Shown: in pieces, positions 14,714-22,974 of the stretch
Layout: each line of letters starts with the position of its first letter
How positions within the stretch are numbered: the first letter of the stretch is position 1
DNA from: PBB1 sp965229345
GTDB lineage: Bacteria; Pseudomonadota; Gammaproteobacteria; Burkholderiales; Burkholderiaceae_C
Direction: 5' to 3'
Assembly (NCBI GenBank): GCA_965229345.1
Contig: OZ245872.1
Coordinates: 310,001 to 374,000, forward strand
DNA length: 64,000 nucleotides
Notes under the pieces: model-generated
Databases searched by the model: none
The model's input: the letters and a program-made list of their open reading frames with translations, nothing else
What the model was told of the DNA's origin: nothing
Position numbers and translations under genes: made by a program

Positions 14714-15904
14714 TTACTCGATGATTTTTGCCACGACGCCGGCGCCGACGGTGCGGCCGCCCTCACGGATGGCAAAGCGCAAGCCCTCTTCCATCGCGAT
14801 CGGGTTGATCAGCTTGACCGTGATGCTCACGTTGTCGCCAGGCATCACCATTTCCTTGTCCTTGGGCAGCTCCACCGCACCGGTCACGTCGGTGGTGCGG
14901 AAGTAGAACTGCGGACGGTAGTTGTTGAAGAACGGGGTGTGGCGGCCGCCCTCTTCTTTGGACAGAACGTAGATCTCTGCCGTGAAGTGGGTGTGCGGCT
15001 TGACCGAACCGGGCTTGCACAGCACTTGGCCGCGCTGCACGTCTTCGCGCTTGGTGCCGCGCAGCAAGATGCCGACGTTGTCGCCCGCTTGCCCTTGGTC
15101 GAGCAGCTTGCGGAACATCTCGACGCCGGTGCAGGTGGTCTTTTGCGTGACGGTGATGCCGACGATCTCGATTTCTTCGCCGACCTTGATGATGCCGCGC
15201 TCGATACGGCCGGTCACCACGGTGCCGCGACCGGAGATGGAGAACACGTCTTCCACGGGCATCAGGAAGGCACCATCAACGGCGCGCTCTGGCGTGGGGA
15301 TGTAGGTGTCGAGCGCTTCGGCGAGCTTCAGAATGGCGCCTTCGCCGAGTTCGCCCTTGTCGCCTTCCATGGCGAGCTTGGCGCTGCCGTGGATGATGGG
15401 GGTGGCATCACCAGGGAAGTCGTACTTGTCGAGGAGTTCACGCACTTCCATCTCGACGAGCTCGAGCAGCTCGGCGTCGTCGACCATGTCGCACTTGTTG
15501 AGGAAGACGATGATGTAGGGCACACCGACCTGGCGGGCGAGCAGGATGTGCTCGCGGGTTTGTGGCATGGGGCCGTCAGCCGCAGAGCACACCAAGATGG
15601 CGCCGTCCATCTGGGCCGCACCGGTGATCATGTTCTTCACATAGTCAGCGTGCCCGGGGCAGTCGACGTGGGCGTAGTGCCGGGTCTTGGTTTCGTATTC
15701 GACGTGCGCGGTGTTGATGGTGATGCCGCGTGCCTTTTCTTCCGGCGCCGCATCAATCTGGTCGTAGGCCTTGGCCTCGCCACCAAACAGCTTCGACAGC
15801 ACCGTCGTGATCGCAGCGGTCAAGGTCGTCTTGCCGTGGTCCACGTGACCAATGGTCCCCACGTTCACGTGCGGCTTGGTCCGCTCAAATTTGCCTTTTG
15901 CCAT
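14714..15904 (-). CDS. tuf: Elongation factor Tu
   Basis: GTPase that carries aminoacyl-tRNA to the ribosome. The 396 residues start MAKGKFERTKPHVNVGTIGH; a two-codon-longer reading is rejected on family grounds. The P-loop GHVDHGKTTL, the switch segment KARGITINTAHVEYET, DCPGHADYV and the guanine-specific NKCD are present. It sits within a tRNA transcription unit (Tyr-Gly-Thr-tuf-Trp), the arrangement of E. coli tufB. A second copy after fusA, outside the window, is likely. Confidence 0.98.
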   Translation of the reverse strand: MAKGKFERTKPHVNVGTIGHVDHGKTTLTAAITTVLSKLFGGEAKAYDQIDAAPEEKARGITINTAHVEYETKTRHYAHVDCPGHADYVKNMITGAAQMDGAILVCSAADGPMPQTREHILLARQVGVPYIIVFLNKCDMVDDAELLELVEMEVRELLDKYDFPGDATPIIHGSAKLAMEGDKGELGEGAILKLAEALDTYIPTPERAVDGAFLMPVEDVFSISGRGTVVTGRIERGIIKVGEEIEIVGITVTQKTTCTGVEMFRKLLDQGQAGDNVGILLRGTKREDVQRGQVLCKPGSVKPHTHFTAEIYVLSKEEGGRHTPFFNNYRPQFYFRTTDVTGAVELPKDKEMVMPGDNVSITVKLINPIAMEEGLRFAIREGGRTVGAGVVAKIIE

Positions 15905-15956
15905 TCTCAACTCCTCGAATACGAGACTGAAGATTCACAACGATGCCGAAAATTCA

Positions 15957-16031
<75 letters not shown>

Positions 16032-16084
16032 CAAACTCAACCTGCCTGCCGCCCTCCAGCATTGCTGGAAACCGGCCCGAACCC

Positions 16085-16158
16085 TGGAGCGGGAGACGGG
16101 AATCGAACCCGCGTCATTAGCTTGGAAGGCTAGGGTTCTACCATTGAACTACTCCCGC
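16085..16158 (-). tRNA. tRNA-Gly (TCC anticodon)
   Basis: A 74-base cloverleaf with acceptor GCGGGAG/CTCCCGC, anticodon loop CTTCCAA giving anticodon TCC, T-loop TTCGATT and an encoded CCA tail. It is the second tRNA of the cluster ahead of tuf. Confidence 0.97.
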
Positions 16159-16210
16159 CCGAACCTCCACAAGCCGAGGCCCGAGAGGGTCTAATCTGAT
16201 CTTTTCGCCT

Positions 16211-16296
16211 TGGTGGAGGAGGCTGGATTCGAACCAGCGTACTCGTTAGAGGGCAGATTTACAGTCTGCTGCCATTAACCACTCGGCCACCCCTCC
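16211..16296 (-). tRNA. tRNA-Tyr (GTA anticodon)
   Basis: An 86-base type II tRNA with acceptor GGAGGGG/CCTCCTCC-type pairing and anticodon stem GCAGA/TCTGC. The loop CTGTAAA gives anticodon GTA. A long variable arm, T-loop TTCGAAT and encoded CCA are present. It is the first gene of the tRNA-tuf transcription unit. Confidence 0.96.
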
Positions 16297-16310
16297 GCGG
16301 CGAGCCCAAG

Positions 16311-16339
16311 AGTTTACCACGTGATTTGGCGGCTGGGCA
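16311..16339 (-). promoter_or_regulatory. Weak candidate promoter of the tRNA-tuf unit
   Basis: On the minus strand TAAACT (16311-16316) is a reasonable -10 element about 15 bases before tRNA-Tyr, followed by a GC-rich stretch as in stringently controlled stable-RNA promoters. The -35 position reads TGCCCA, a poor match at 17-base spacing. The region overlaps the end of ung. The call rests mostly on position. Confidence 0.3.
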
Positions 16340-16344
16340 GCGCC

Positions 16345-17091
16345 TCAATTCAGGTCGAAAAAACCCGGCGGGTGCTCTTCGGCGGACCGGGAGGCCCGAT
16401 GCTGATCGATGAAGCGGGCCGCCGCCCCGAAATGGCCGCAGCCAATGAATGGCCGCGGTGGCCGCAACGCGGCCAGAGGCGACGGGTGATTGCTTTGCAA
16501 CACCAGATGCCGCAGCGATTCTGAACGGCCGAGCAGCGCTGATTTGGCCTGCGCGTGGGCACCCCACAGCATGAACACCTTGGGTGCTGAATCGCCAGCA
16601 GCCGCCGAGATAATCTTGTCAGTAAGTACCTGCCAACCTAGTTTGGCATGGCTGCCCGGCGCACCCGCCTCCACCGTCAGACTCGAATTGAGCAGCAACA
16701 CGCCGCGCGCGGCCCAGGCACCCAGATGCCCGCTGGCGGGTGCAGGGTGTCCCAGGTCACGCCTCAGCTCCTTGAACACATTGCGCAGGCTCGGCGGCAT
16801 GGGCAAGCCCGGCGGCACAGAAAAGGCCAGGCCCTCGGCCTGCCCGTCACCGTGATACGGGTCCTGCCCCAGGATCACCACGCGCGTGCGCGACAGCGGC
16901 GTCAGCTCCAGCGCTCGGAACACCGCGGCGGGGTAGACCACCGCGCCCGCCGCCACACGGCGGTCGACCTGATCGATCAGGCTGCGACCCGCAGCGCTGG
17001 CGCGCCAAGCCTCGACGATCGGCCGCCAATCGCCTTGCAAGCGATCGACCAGCGCATCAATGGGCTCTGTCAGGCGCAACGCCGCACTCAT
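16345..17091 (-). CDS. ung: Uracil-DNA glycosylase
   Basis: Removes uracil from DNA at the start of base-excision repair. The 248 residues start MSAALRLTEPIDALVDRLQG; the open frame continues 41 codons upstream into trpC without family support. The active-site motif GQDPYHGDGQAEGLAFSVP with catalytic Asp, the uracil-binding LLLNSSLTVEAG and the DNA-intercalating NHPSPLA are present. Family 1 proteins often read HPSPLS there. It follows trpC by 19 bases and may be co-transcribed with the trp genes, an arrangement I recall from other Burkholderiales. Confidence 0.96.
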   Translation of the reverse strand: MSAALRLTEPIDALVDRLQGDWRPIVEAWRASAAGRSLIDQVDRRVAAGAVVYPAAVFRALELTPLSRTRVVILGQDPYHGDGQAEGLAFSVPPGLPMPPSLRNVFKELRRDLGHPAPASGHLGAWAARGVLLLNSSLTVEAGAPGSHAKLGWQVLTDKIISAAAGDSAPKVFMLWGAHAQAKSALLGRSESLRHLVLQSNHPSPLAALRPPRPFIGCGHFGAAARFIDQHRASRSAEEHPPGFFDLN

Positions 17092-17110
17092 CGGCGACGT
17101 GCGATGACGA

Positions 17111-17902
17111 TCAACGGAACAAATCGGCCAACGCCTGCCCTGGATCGGCCGCCCGCATGAAGGCCTCGCCAACCAGGAAGGCCGACACGCCGGCGCTGCG
17201 CATGCGCTCGACATCGGCCTTGACCAGCACGCCGCTCTCGGTGACGAGCAGCCGATCGGCCGGCACGTTTTTCAGCAAGCCGAGCGTGGTGTCCAGCGTC
17301 ACCTCGAAGGTGCGCAGGTTGCGGTTGTTGATGCCGACCAGTGGCGTCTTCAGCCTGAGCGCACGGTCGAGTTCGAAGCCATCGTGCACCTCGACCAGCA
17401 CGGCCAGGCCGAGCGCGTGAGCCTGGGCCTCGAGGTCGGCCATCTGCGCATCGTCCAGGCAGGCGGCGATCAGCAAGATGCAGTCGGCGCCCATCGCGCG
17501 GGCTTCGAACACCTGGTAGGCATCGACCATGAAATCCTTGCGCAGCACCGGCAGCGCGCAGGCGGCGCGGGCCTGCTCGAGGTAGGCCACCGCGCCCTGG
17601 AAAAACTGCACGTCGGTCAGCACGCTCAGGCAGGCCGCGCCGCCACGCTCGTAACTTTTGGCAATGTCGGCCGGCACGAAGTGCTCGCGCAGCACGCCCT
17701 TGCTGGGGCTGGCCTTCTTGATCTCGGCGATCACAGCAGCCTGCCCGCCAGCGATCTTGGCGTGCATCGCACCGACGAAGTCACGCACCCCGCCCAACGA
17801 CTCGGCGTCGCGTCGCAGCGAGGCCAGATCCCGCCGTGCGCGCGCAGCACGGATCTCGTCGCGCTTGACCTCGACGATGCGGTTCAGAATGTCGCTGCTC
17901 AT
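17111..17902 (-). CDS. trpC: Indole-3-glycerol phosphate synthase
   Basis: Ring closure of CdRP to indole-3-glycerol phosphate in tryptophan synthesis; a cytoplasmic TIM barrel. The 263 residues contain VIAEIKKASPSKGVLREHF and the phosphate-binding ending VTESGVLVKADVERMRSAG. Catalytic Lys and Glu positions look intact (VLRKDFMVDAYQVFEARAMG; GINNRNLRTFEV). Its ATG overlaps the trpD stop codon (ATGA), so translation is coupled. This is the stand-alone form, not fused to TrpF. Confidence 0.97.
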   Translation of the reverse strand: MSSDILNRIVEVKRDEIRAARARRDLASLRRDAESLGGVRDFVGAMHAKIAGGQAAVIAEIKKASPSKGVLREHFVPADIAKSYERGGAACLSVLTDVQFFQGAVAYLEQARAACALPVLRKDFMVDAYQVFEARAMGADCILLIAACLDDAQMADLEAQAHALGLAVLVEVHDGFELDRALRLKTPLVGINNRNLRTFEVTLDTTLGLLKNVPADRLLVTESGVLVKADVERMRSAGVSAFLVGEAFMRAADPGQALADLFR

Positions 17903-18960
17903 GGCGATCCCGCCGCGGCCGCTTGGGCCGCCAGCGACTGCGTGGCGCCGACGAACTGGTGCAATTTCTCACGCGCGCGGCCCGATGCCAGCGCCTCGCG
18001 GGCCAGACCGATGCCATCGGCCATCGAGGCGGCGACATCGGCCGCATACAACGCTGCCCCGGCGTTCAGCAGCACGATGTCGCGCGCGGCGCCGGGCTGG
18101 TCGTCGAGCACCGCCAGCAGCATGCGCTTGGAATCGTCCGGGGTCTCGACCCGCAGTGCGCGATGGCTGGCCATCGGCAAACCGAAGTCTTCGGGGTGAA
18201 TCTCGTATTCATGCACTTCGCCATGCTTGATCTCACACACCAGCGTCGATGCGCCCAGCGTCACCTCGTCCATGCCGTCGCGGCCGTACACCACCAGTGC
18301 GTGCTGCGCGCCGAGTCGCTGCAACGCACGCGCCTGGATGCCGACCAGATCAGGATGGAACACGCCCATCAGGATGTTGGGCGCACCGGCCGGATTGGTC
18401 AGCGGCCCGAGGATGTTGAAGATCGTGCGCACGCCGAGCTCGCGGCGCACCGGCGCAACGTTCTTCATCGCCGGATGGTGGTTGGGCGCGAACATGAAGC
18501 CGACCCCGGTGTCGGCAATGCACTGCGCGATGGCGGCCGGCGGCAGCGACAGATGCACGCCCAGCGCCTCCAGCACATCGGCGCTGCCCGATTTGCTCGA
18601 CACGCTGCGGTTGCCGTGCTTGCTGACGCGCGCGCCGGCTGCGGCCGCGACGAACATGCTGCAGGTGGAAATGTTGAAGGTGTGCGATCCGTCGCCGCCG
18701 GTGCCGACGATGTCGACCAGATGCCGGCGGTCGGCCACCTCGACCGGCGTCGAGAACTCGCGCATCACCTGCGCAGCGGCGGTGATCTCGCCGATGGTTT
18801 CCTTCTTCACGCGCAGGCCGATCAGCAGCGCCGCCAGCGTGGCCGGTGGCATCTCGCCGCTCATGATGCGGCGCATCAGCACCAGCATCTCGTCGTGGAA
18901 GATCTCGCGGTGATCGATCACCCGCGCCAGGGCTTCGGCGTTGCTGAAGGCCAGCGTCAT
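17899..18960 (-). CDS. trpD: Anthranilate phosphoribosyltransferase
   Basis: Transfers phosphoribose from PRPP to anthranilate. I chose the ATG at 18960 (MTLAFSNAEALARVIDHREI), giving 353 residues. The frame is open much further upstream, but that stretch overlaps trpG in another frame. The PRPP-binding GTGGDGSHTFNISTCSMFVA and the KHGNRSVSSKSGSADVLEAL motif are clear. Its start overlaps the trpG stop codon by four bases, and it overlaps trpC likewise, so the three genes form one coupled unit. Confidence 0.97.
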   Translation of the reverse strand: MTLAFSNAEALARVIDHREIFHDEMLVLMRRIMSGEMPPATLAALLIGLRVKKETIGEITAAAQVMREFSTPVEVADRRHLVDIVGTGGDGSHTFNISTCSMFVAAAAGARVSKHGNRSVSSKSGSADVLEALGVHLSLPPAAIAQCIADTGVGFMFAPNHHPAMKNVAPVRRELGVRTIFNILGPLTNPAGAPNILMGVFHPDLVGIQARALQRLGAQHALVVYGRDGMDEVTLGASTLVCEIKHGEVHEYEIHPEDFGLPMASHRALRVETPDDSKRMLLAVLDDQPGAARDIVLLNAGAALYAADVAASMADGIGLAREALASGRAREKLHQFVGATQSLAAQAAAAGSP

Positions 18961-19541
18961 GGCCGCAGCTCCAGGAAGTTCTTCAGCATCGCGTGACCAT
19001 GCTCGGTCAGGATCGACTCGGGGTGGAACTGCACGCCTTCGAGCGGCGTGGCGGTGCCCGCCAGTTCGCGGTGTCGCACGCCCATGATCTCGCCGTCTTC
19101 GGAGGTGGCAGTGATCTGCAACACCGCGGGCAGCGACTCGCGCTCGATCGCCAGCGAGTGGTAGCGGATCACGGTGAATTCCTTCGGCAGCGCGGTGTAC
19201 ACGCCCTGCTCGTCGGTCGAGATCACGCTGGTCTTGCCGTGCATCTGCACCTGCGCGCGGATCACCTTGCCGCCGAGTGCCGCACCGATGCTCTGGTGGC
19301 CGAGGCACACGCCCAGGATCGGCAGCTTGCCGGTGAAATGCTGGATCGCCGGCACGCAGATGCCCGCTTCGGCTGGCGAGCACGGCCCGGGCGACAACAC
19401 CAGCCGGTCGGGCCGCAGTTCGGCGATGTCCTGCAACGAGATCTCGTCGTTGCGGAACACCCGCACGTCCTCGCCCAACTCGGCGAAGTACTGCACCAGG
19501 TTGAAAGTGAAACTGTCGTAGTTGTCGATCATCAGCAGCAT
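18957..19541 (-). CDS. trpG: Anthranilate synthase glutamine amidotransferase subunit
   Basis: Supplies ammonia from glutamine to anthranilate synthase; may be shared with aminodeoxychorismate synthase. The 194 residues start MLLMIDNYDSFTFNLVQYFA. The nucleophile Cys is in LGVCLGHQSIGAALGG, and the catalytic His/Glu are in GVQFHPESILTEHG. It heads the trpG-trpD-trpC unit. The partner trpE is not adjacent; a bicupin gene on the same strand lies upstream instead, so trpE must be elsewhere. Confidence 0.96.
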   Translation of the reverse strand: MLLMIDNYDSFTFNLVQYFAELGEDVRVFRNDEISLQDIAELRPDRLVLSPGPCSPAEAGICVPAIQHFTGKLPILGVCLGHQSIGAALGGKVIRAQVQMHGKTSVISTDEQGVYTALPKEFTVIRYHSLAIERESLPAVLQITATSEDGEIMGVRHRELAGTATPLEGVQFHPESILTEHGHAMLKNFLELRP

Positions 19542-19759
19542 GTGCGCGCTAGCCTTTGTGCTTCATCGGATGCAGTGGAGCCGCATCCTGATTTCGTACC
19601 CACGGGATACCCGGCGGCCGCAGCAACGCGTGGTGGGTGGGGACTGAGGCACCCGAGGGGGTGCGTGGGTGGGGTCAGGCCAATGGCCTGCGCCAACGCC
19701 AGCCGGGGCACGCTGCAGAGATGGATCGCTTTGCAAACATCCCGCAATTATGGCCGCGG
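19542..19759. other. trpG upstream region without a gene
   Basis: This 218-base gap separates the bicupin gene from trpG. It contains small inverted repeats at 19649-19664 (GCACCC/GGGTGC) and 19676-19690 (CAGGCC/GGCCTG), neither followed by a T run. A trpG promoter and possibly a weak end signal for the upstream gene should lie here, but I find no convincing promoter or leader peptide with tandem Trp codons. Confidence 0.4.
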
Positions 19760-20911
19760 TTATTCGTACAGGTATCCGATCGGCTTGCCTGCGGTGCGCA
19801 AGGGGCGAACTTCCTGGCGCGTGATGATCTGCCCGGCCAGGCCGTCGATCTCGTCGCGTTGCGCAGGTGTCCATCGGTGAAGGTTTTCCATGCCCTTGAG
19901 CAGCCCCAAGCGCAGCACCTGCGTGTCTTCGCCGATCCCGGCGAGGCGGATCGTGTTCTTGCTCGCGGTGATCACGTCGCCAGCGGCGAGCTCCATCCGC
20001 TTGCCTGCGCCATCCGTGAATTCGGCGGAACCGCGAATCACCCGGTAGATCACCACCTCGCCTGTGGCGAGAAAGGCAGCGTCCGCGGTGGACGAGGTGC
20101 TCTTGGGCAACAGGGCATGGCCGTGCGGGTCGGTGGCGATGATGTGGCCGGTGACCAGGTGTCCGCTCGGCACCTCGATTCCCAGGTCACGCACATGCAC
20201 AGGCGTCGCCGATGCGATGGCGCTGTCAGGCGAGCCCGTCACCAACGGCTTGTACAGCGCATCGAGCGCCAATGGATCCTGCAGCCAGAAGCCCGCATCG
20301 GCCGGTCGGTTGTGCAAGGAGTGGCTCCAGGCCACCCGCGGTGTTTCCGCTTCGATGATCTGATCCGGGCCGACGATCGTCGGGTTGGGGAAGCTCGTCG
20401 GATCGGTGATGAAGGCTTCCAGAAACTTTCCCGAATAGCCCATCGACAAGGGCTCCGGCACCACCGACTGCGGTGCCTTCAGGTTCTCCTCGGTCGACAT
20501 CCCCGACCAGGTATAGAAAAGCTGGCGATGCACGATCGCGCTTTGCAGCATCACGGCGCCGGGGCCGACATGGTGAAACTGGCCGTCGTAATCGAAGGTA
20601 AACATGCCCGAGGTGACCAGCACCAGCTGGAAGCCGCCCGGCGGCAGGTGGAGGTGGAAATCGGTGGGGCCGGTGTCGCCGCGGTAAATGGGCAGGTTGG
20701 TCGACACCTCGTGCAGCAGCAAGGCTTCGTGGTTTGCGTGAAAGCCTTCATCCGCGCGGCTGTAGAGCGCCTGCGGGCGGTACGTCGCCTCGTACTTCGC
20801 ATCGCGGTGGCGATCGATCGCGATGAAGCTTTGATGGTTCAGTCGTATCGGTTCGCCACTCGGACGCGCCAGACCGGCCCATCGGGGATCGACAGCAGCA
20901 TGCACATCCAT
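19760..20911 (-). CDS. Two-cupin-domain protein of unknown function
   Basis: A 383-residue protein starting MDVHAAVDPRWAGLARPSG. I chose ATG 20911 because GGAG lies eight bases upstream; the open frame extends further but looks non-coding. Two beta-barrel halves are recognisable: a first cupin around residues 85-130 (HLHLPPGGFQLVLVTSGMFT, then HHVGPGAVMLQSAIVHRQ) and a second around residues 285-330 (VVIYRVIRGSAEFTDGAG, then MELAAGDVITASKN). Histidines that could bind metal are evident only in the first. It lies 103 bases after hutD on the same strand and may belong to that unit. The substrate is unknown. Confidence 0.65.
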   Translation of the reverse strand: MDVHAAVDPRWAGLARPSGEPIRLNHQSFIAIDRHRDAKYEATYRPQALYSRADEGFHANHEALLLHEVSTNLPIYRGDTGPTDFHLHLPPGGFQLVLVTSGMFTFDYDGQFHHVGPGAVMLQSAIVHRQLFYTWSGMSTEENLKAPQSVVPEPLSMGYSGKFLEAFITDPTSFPNPTIVGPDQIIEAETPRVAWSHSLHNRPADAGFWLQDPLALDALYKPLVTGSPDSAIASATPVHVRDLGIEVPSGHLVTGHIIATDPHGHALLPKSTSSTADAAFLATGEVVIYRVIRGSAEFTDGAGKRMELAAGDVITASKNTIRLAGIGEDTQVLRLGLLKGMENLHRWTPAQRDEIDGLAGQIITRQEVRPLRTAGKPIGYLYE

Positions 20912-21014
20912 GGCGTTCTCCACTCTGTGAGCACTGCCTGATGCGAGATTCACGCCAGCATCTGTCTTCAGGATCGAGCCCGCCGGGAACACCCGCGTCT
21001 GCGGGGCGCTGCTG

Positions 21015-21614
21015 TCAGGCCCGCTCGATCGAGACGGCGGCCAGCCAGCCCGCGCTCGACACGCGTTCGATGCGGCTGCAGTCGCTCGACCGACCTGCTG
21101 CGCCATCCCGCACGGCGCAGCGACCTGCGGACAGCACCACCGCATCGCCAGACAGCGCATCGGTCAGGCGCCAGACCCCATCGACGACGACCGTGACGAG
21201 GGCATGGCCCGACAGGACCGCGTCGTCGCGCACGGTTCGCACCCGCCCGCAGGCGGCGCCACGGCGCGTCATCGCGTTCAGCAACGACAGCGGTGGCCCG
21301 AACCGGCGTATCTCGGCCTGCCACCGCGCATCGCCACGGTAGACAGCCACATCACCGGGCTGGTGCAGCCGCACCGTCGGCTCGCCATCGGCGCTCAGCT
21401 CGAGGCTTCCCGCCCCGAGCAGCAGGCTCGCCCGATCAACACCGGGAAATGCAGAGAAAGCCGCACTCTGCTCGATCGTGGCCACGCTGATGCGCCAGTC
21501 CCAGGGCGGTTCGCCCGCTTCGCGGGGCTGCACCGCGATCGTTCGGGTGCGCCCCCCGCTGTTGCGCCACGGCTCGTCGGGCAGCGCATCGAGCGCGACG
21601 ACGCGCCATGCCAT
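21015..21614 (-). CDS. hutD: HutD/Ves family protein
   Basis: A 199-residue member of the HutD family, bicupin-like proteins found with histidine-utilisation genes and thought to tune that pathway. Family marks are PWRNSGGRTRTIAVQP near residue 15, DWRISVATIEQSAAFSAFPG and the following DRASLLLGAGSLEL. Its ATG overlaps the stop codon of the upstream oxidoreductase (TGATG), so the two are translationally coupled. No hutU, hutH or hutI is in the window; a likely hutG lies divergently 1.4 kb away. Confidence 0.85.
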   Translation of the reverse strand: MAWRVVALDALPDEPWRNSGGRTRTIAVQPREAGEPPWDWRISVATIEQSAAFSAFPGVDRASLLLGAGSLELSADGEPTVRLHQPGDVAVYRGDARWQAEIRRFGPPLSLLNAMTRRGAACGRVRTVRDDAVLSGHALVTVVVDGVWRLTDALSGDAVVLSAGRCAVRDGAAGRSSDCSRIERVSSAGWLAAVSIERA

Positions 21615-22798
21615 CAGGAGACCGCACCCACCCCGTACTGGCCGACCAAGGGGCGTCCGGCGGCGAAGCGCTCCAGCGAGTACGGCGCCAGCGAGATGTC
21701 AGGCGTCAGGCCCAGTGCTTCCTGCGCCAGCACGCGGCCCACCGCAGGCGACAGCTTGAAGCCGTGGCCCGAGAAGCCGTAGCCGACCACCAGGCCGCTG
21801 ATGCCAGGCAGGCGACCGAGCACCGGATTCCAGTCGGGCGTCACGTCGTAGACGCCGGTCCACGACGATGCCAGGCCGGCGGTCTCGAAACTCGGGAACC
21901 GCTCGGCTGCCTGCGCACCGACCGAGGCCACGGTGTCCAGCGACACATCGCCCTGCTCGTTGTCGGGGCCGGGCAGCACCTCGCCGGCGATGCCTTCACT
22001 CACCAGCATCTGGGTGCCGCCGTAGCTGCGGCAGTACAGCATGCCTTCGGAGCCGAGGTCCTTGAACACCGGCATCGCATAGGTGTAGGGCTCGGGGCCC
22101 TCGAGCGCCAGCACCGTGTGGCGCTCGGATTTCAGCGGCGTCGCGATGCCGGTCCATTGCTCGATCTGCGTGGCCCAGATGTTCTGCGTGCTGATCACGG
22201 TACCGGCCAAGAAGCGGCCCTGGTCGGTGTCGACGCCGATCACCTTGCCGGATTCGACCAGCAACTGCTGCACCTCGATGCCTTCGATGATCTTCACGCC
22301 GCCGCGGCGGGCGCAGCGCGCGAAGCTGGTCGCCACCAGGTAGGCGTCGGCAAAGCCGGCCTCGGGCTCGAAGCCGATCAGCGCCGCATCGTGCAGGTCG
22401 GCAATCGGCAACAAGGCCTCGGCCTGCTGGCGGTCGAGCAGCCGCACCTCGATGCCCTGCTGGCGCTGGCCCTCGAGCGCGGCGGCCAGCGGTCTCAGCT
22501 TCGGGCCGTCGGGCGCGGCGATCAGGTAGCCGCACTTCACCAGGCCGCTGGCAGCGTCGTCATCGCCAAGGTAGTGCGCGAACTCGGTGAATACCTTCCA
22601 CGAATCCTTCGCCATCGCCACGTTTTCACGCACCGAGTAGTGGGTGCGCAGGATGCCCGACGACTGCGAAGTGGTGCCCGCGCCGATCTGCGTGCGGTCG
22701 AGCACCAGCACCCGCTGGGCCCCCAACCGAGCCAGGTGGAAGGCCACCGAAGCGCCGATGACACCGGCACCAATCACGATCACGTCGTAGGTTTGCAT
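21614..22798 (-). CDS. FAD-dependent amine/amino-acid oxidoreductase (DAO family)
   Basis: A 394-residue flavoprotein resembling the beta subunit of sarcosine oxidase and related glycine/amine oxidases. The N-terminal dinucleotide fold is VIVIGAGVIGASVAFHLARL, followed by TTSQSSGILRTHYSVRENVA. The C-terminal substrate half has the family signature DVTPDWNPVLGRLPGISGLV and GYGFSGHGFKLSPAVGR. It is the first gene of a unit with hutD and probably the bicupin gene, and it diverges from hutG. The exact substrate cannot be read from the sequence; oxidation of a secondary amine or N-methyl amino acid is the most likely chemistry. Confidence 0.8.
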   Translation of the reverse strand: MQTYDVIVIGAGVIGASVAFHLARLGAQRVLVLDRTQIGAGTTSQSSGILRTHYSVRENVAMAKDSWKVFTEFAHYLGDDDAASGLVKCGYLIAAPDGPKLRPLAAALEGQRQQGIEVRLLDRQQAEALLPIADLHDAALIGFEPEAGFADAYLVATSFARCARRGGVKIIEGIEVQQLLVESGKVIGVDTDQGRFLAGTVISTQNIWATQIEQWTGIATPLKSERHTVLALEGPEPYTYAMPVFKDLGSEGMLYCRSYGGTQMLVSEGIAGEVLPGPDNEQGDVSLDTVASVGAQAAERFPSFETAGLASSWTGVYDVTPDWNPVLGRLPGISGLVVGYGFSGHGFKLSPAVGRVLAQEALGLTPDISLAPYSLERFAAGRPLVGQYGVGAVS

Positions 22799-22867
22799 GC
22801 GAACTTGCTTTCAGCGTTTCAGTGGTTTGTTTCGCAGATGGATGCGTGTGCAGCTTACCGGCCGTGA

Positions 22868-22879
22868 CCGACCGGTCGG
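22868..22879. promoter_or_regulatory. Perfect 12-bp palindrome in the oxidoreductase/hutG divergent region
   Basis: CCGACCGGTCGG is its own reverse complement and lies about midway between the divergent FAD oxidoreductase and hutG starts. Such a site could be an operator acting on both units. In GC-rich DNA a 12-bp palindrome can occur by chance, so this is only a candidate. Confidence 0.3.
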
Positions 22880-22974
22880 GGCAGGGTCTGCTGGCACAGG
22901 CTTGACGGCACGCACAAACCGAACCAGTCTTCGGGGTTGACGCTTTTCACGCAGTGCTCGCTGCGTTTTCCTGC

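Noticed and set aside
19676..19690. Terminator for the bicupin gene (CAGGCC/GGCCTG hairpin)
   Set aside because: The stem is short and there is no T run on the relevant strand.
22899..22918. Sigma-54-like TGGCAC...TTGA before hutG
   Set aside because: The spacing is one base short and the -12 GC is absent.
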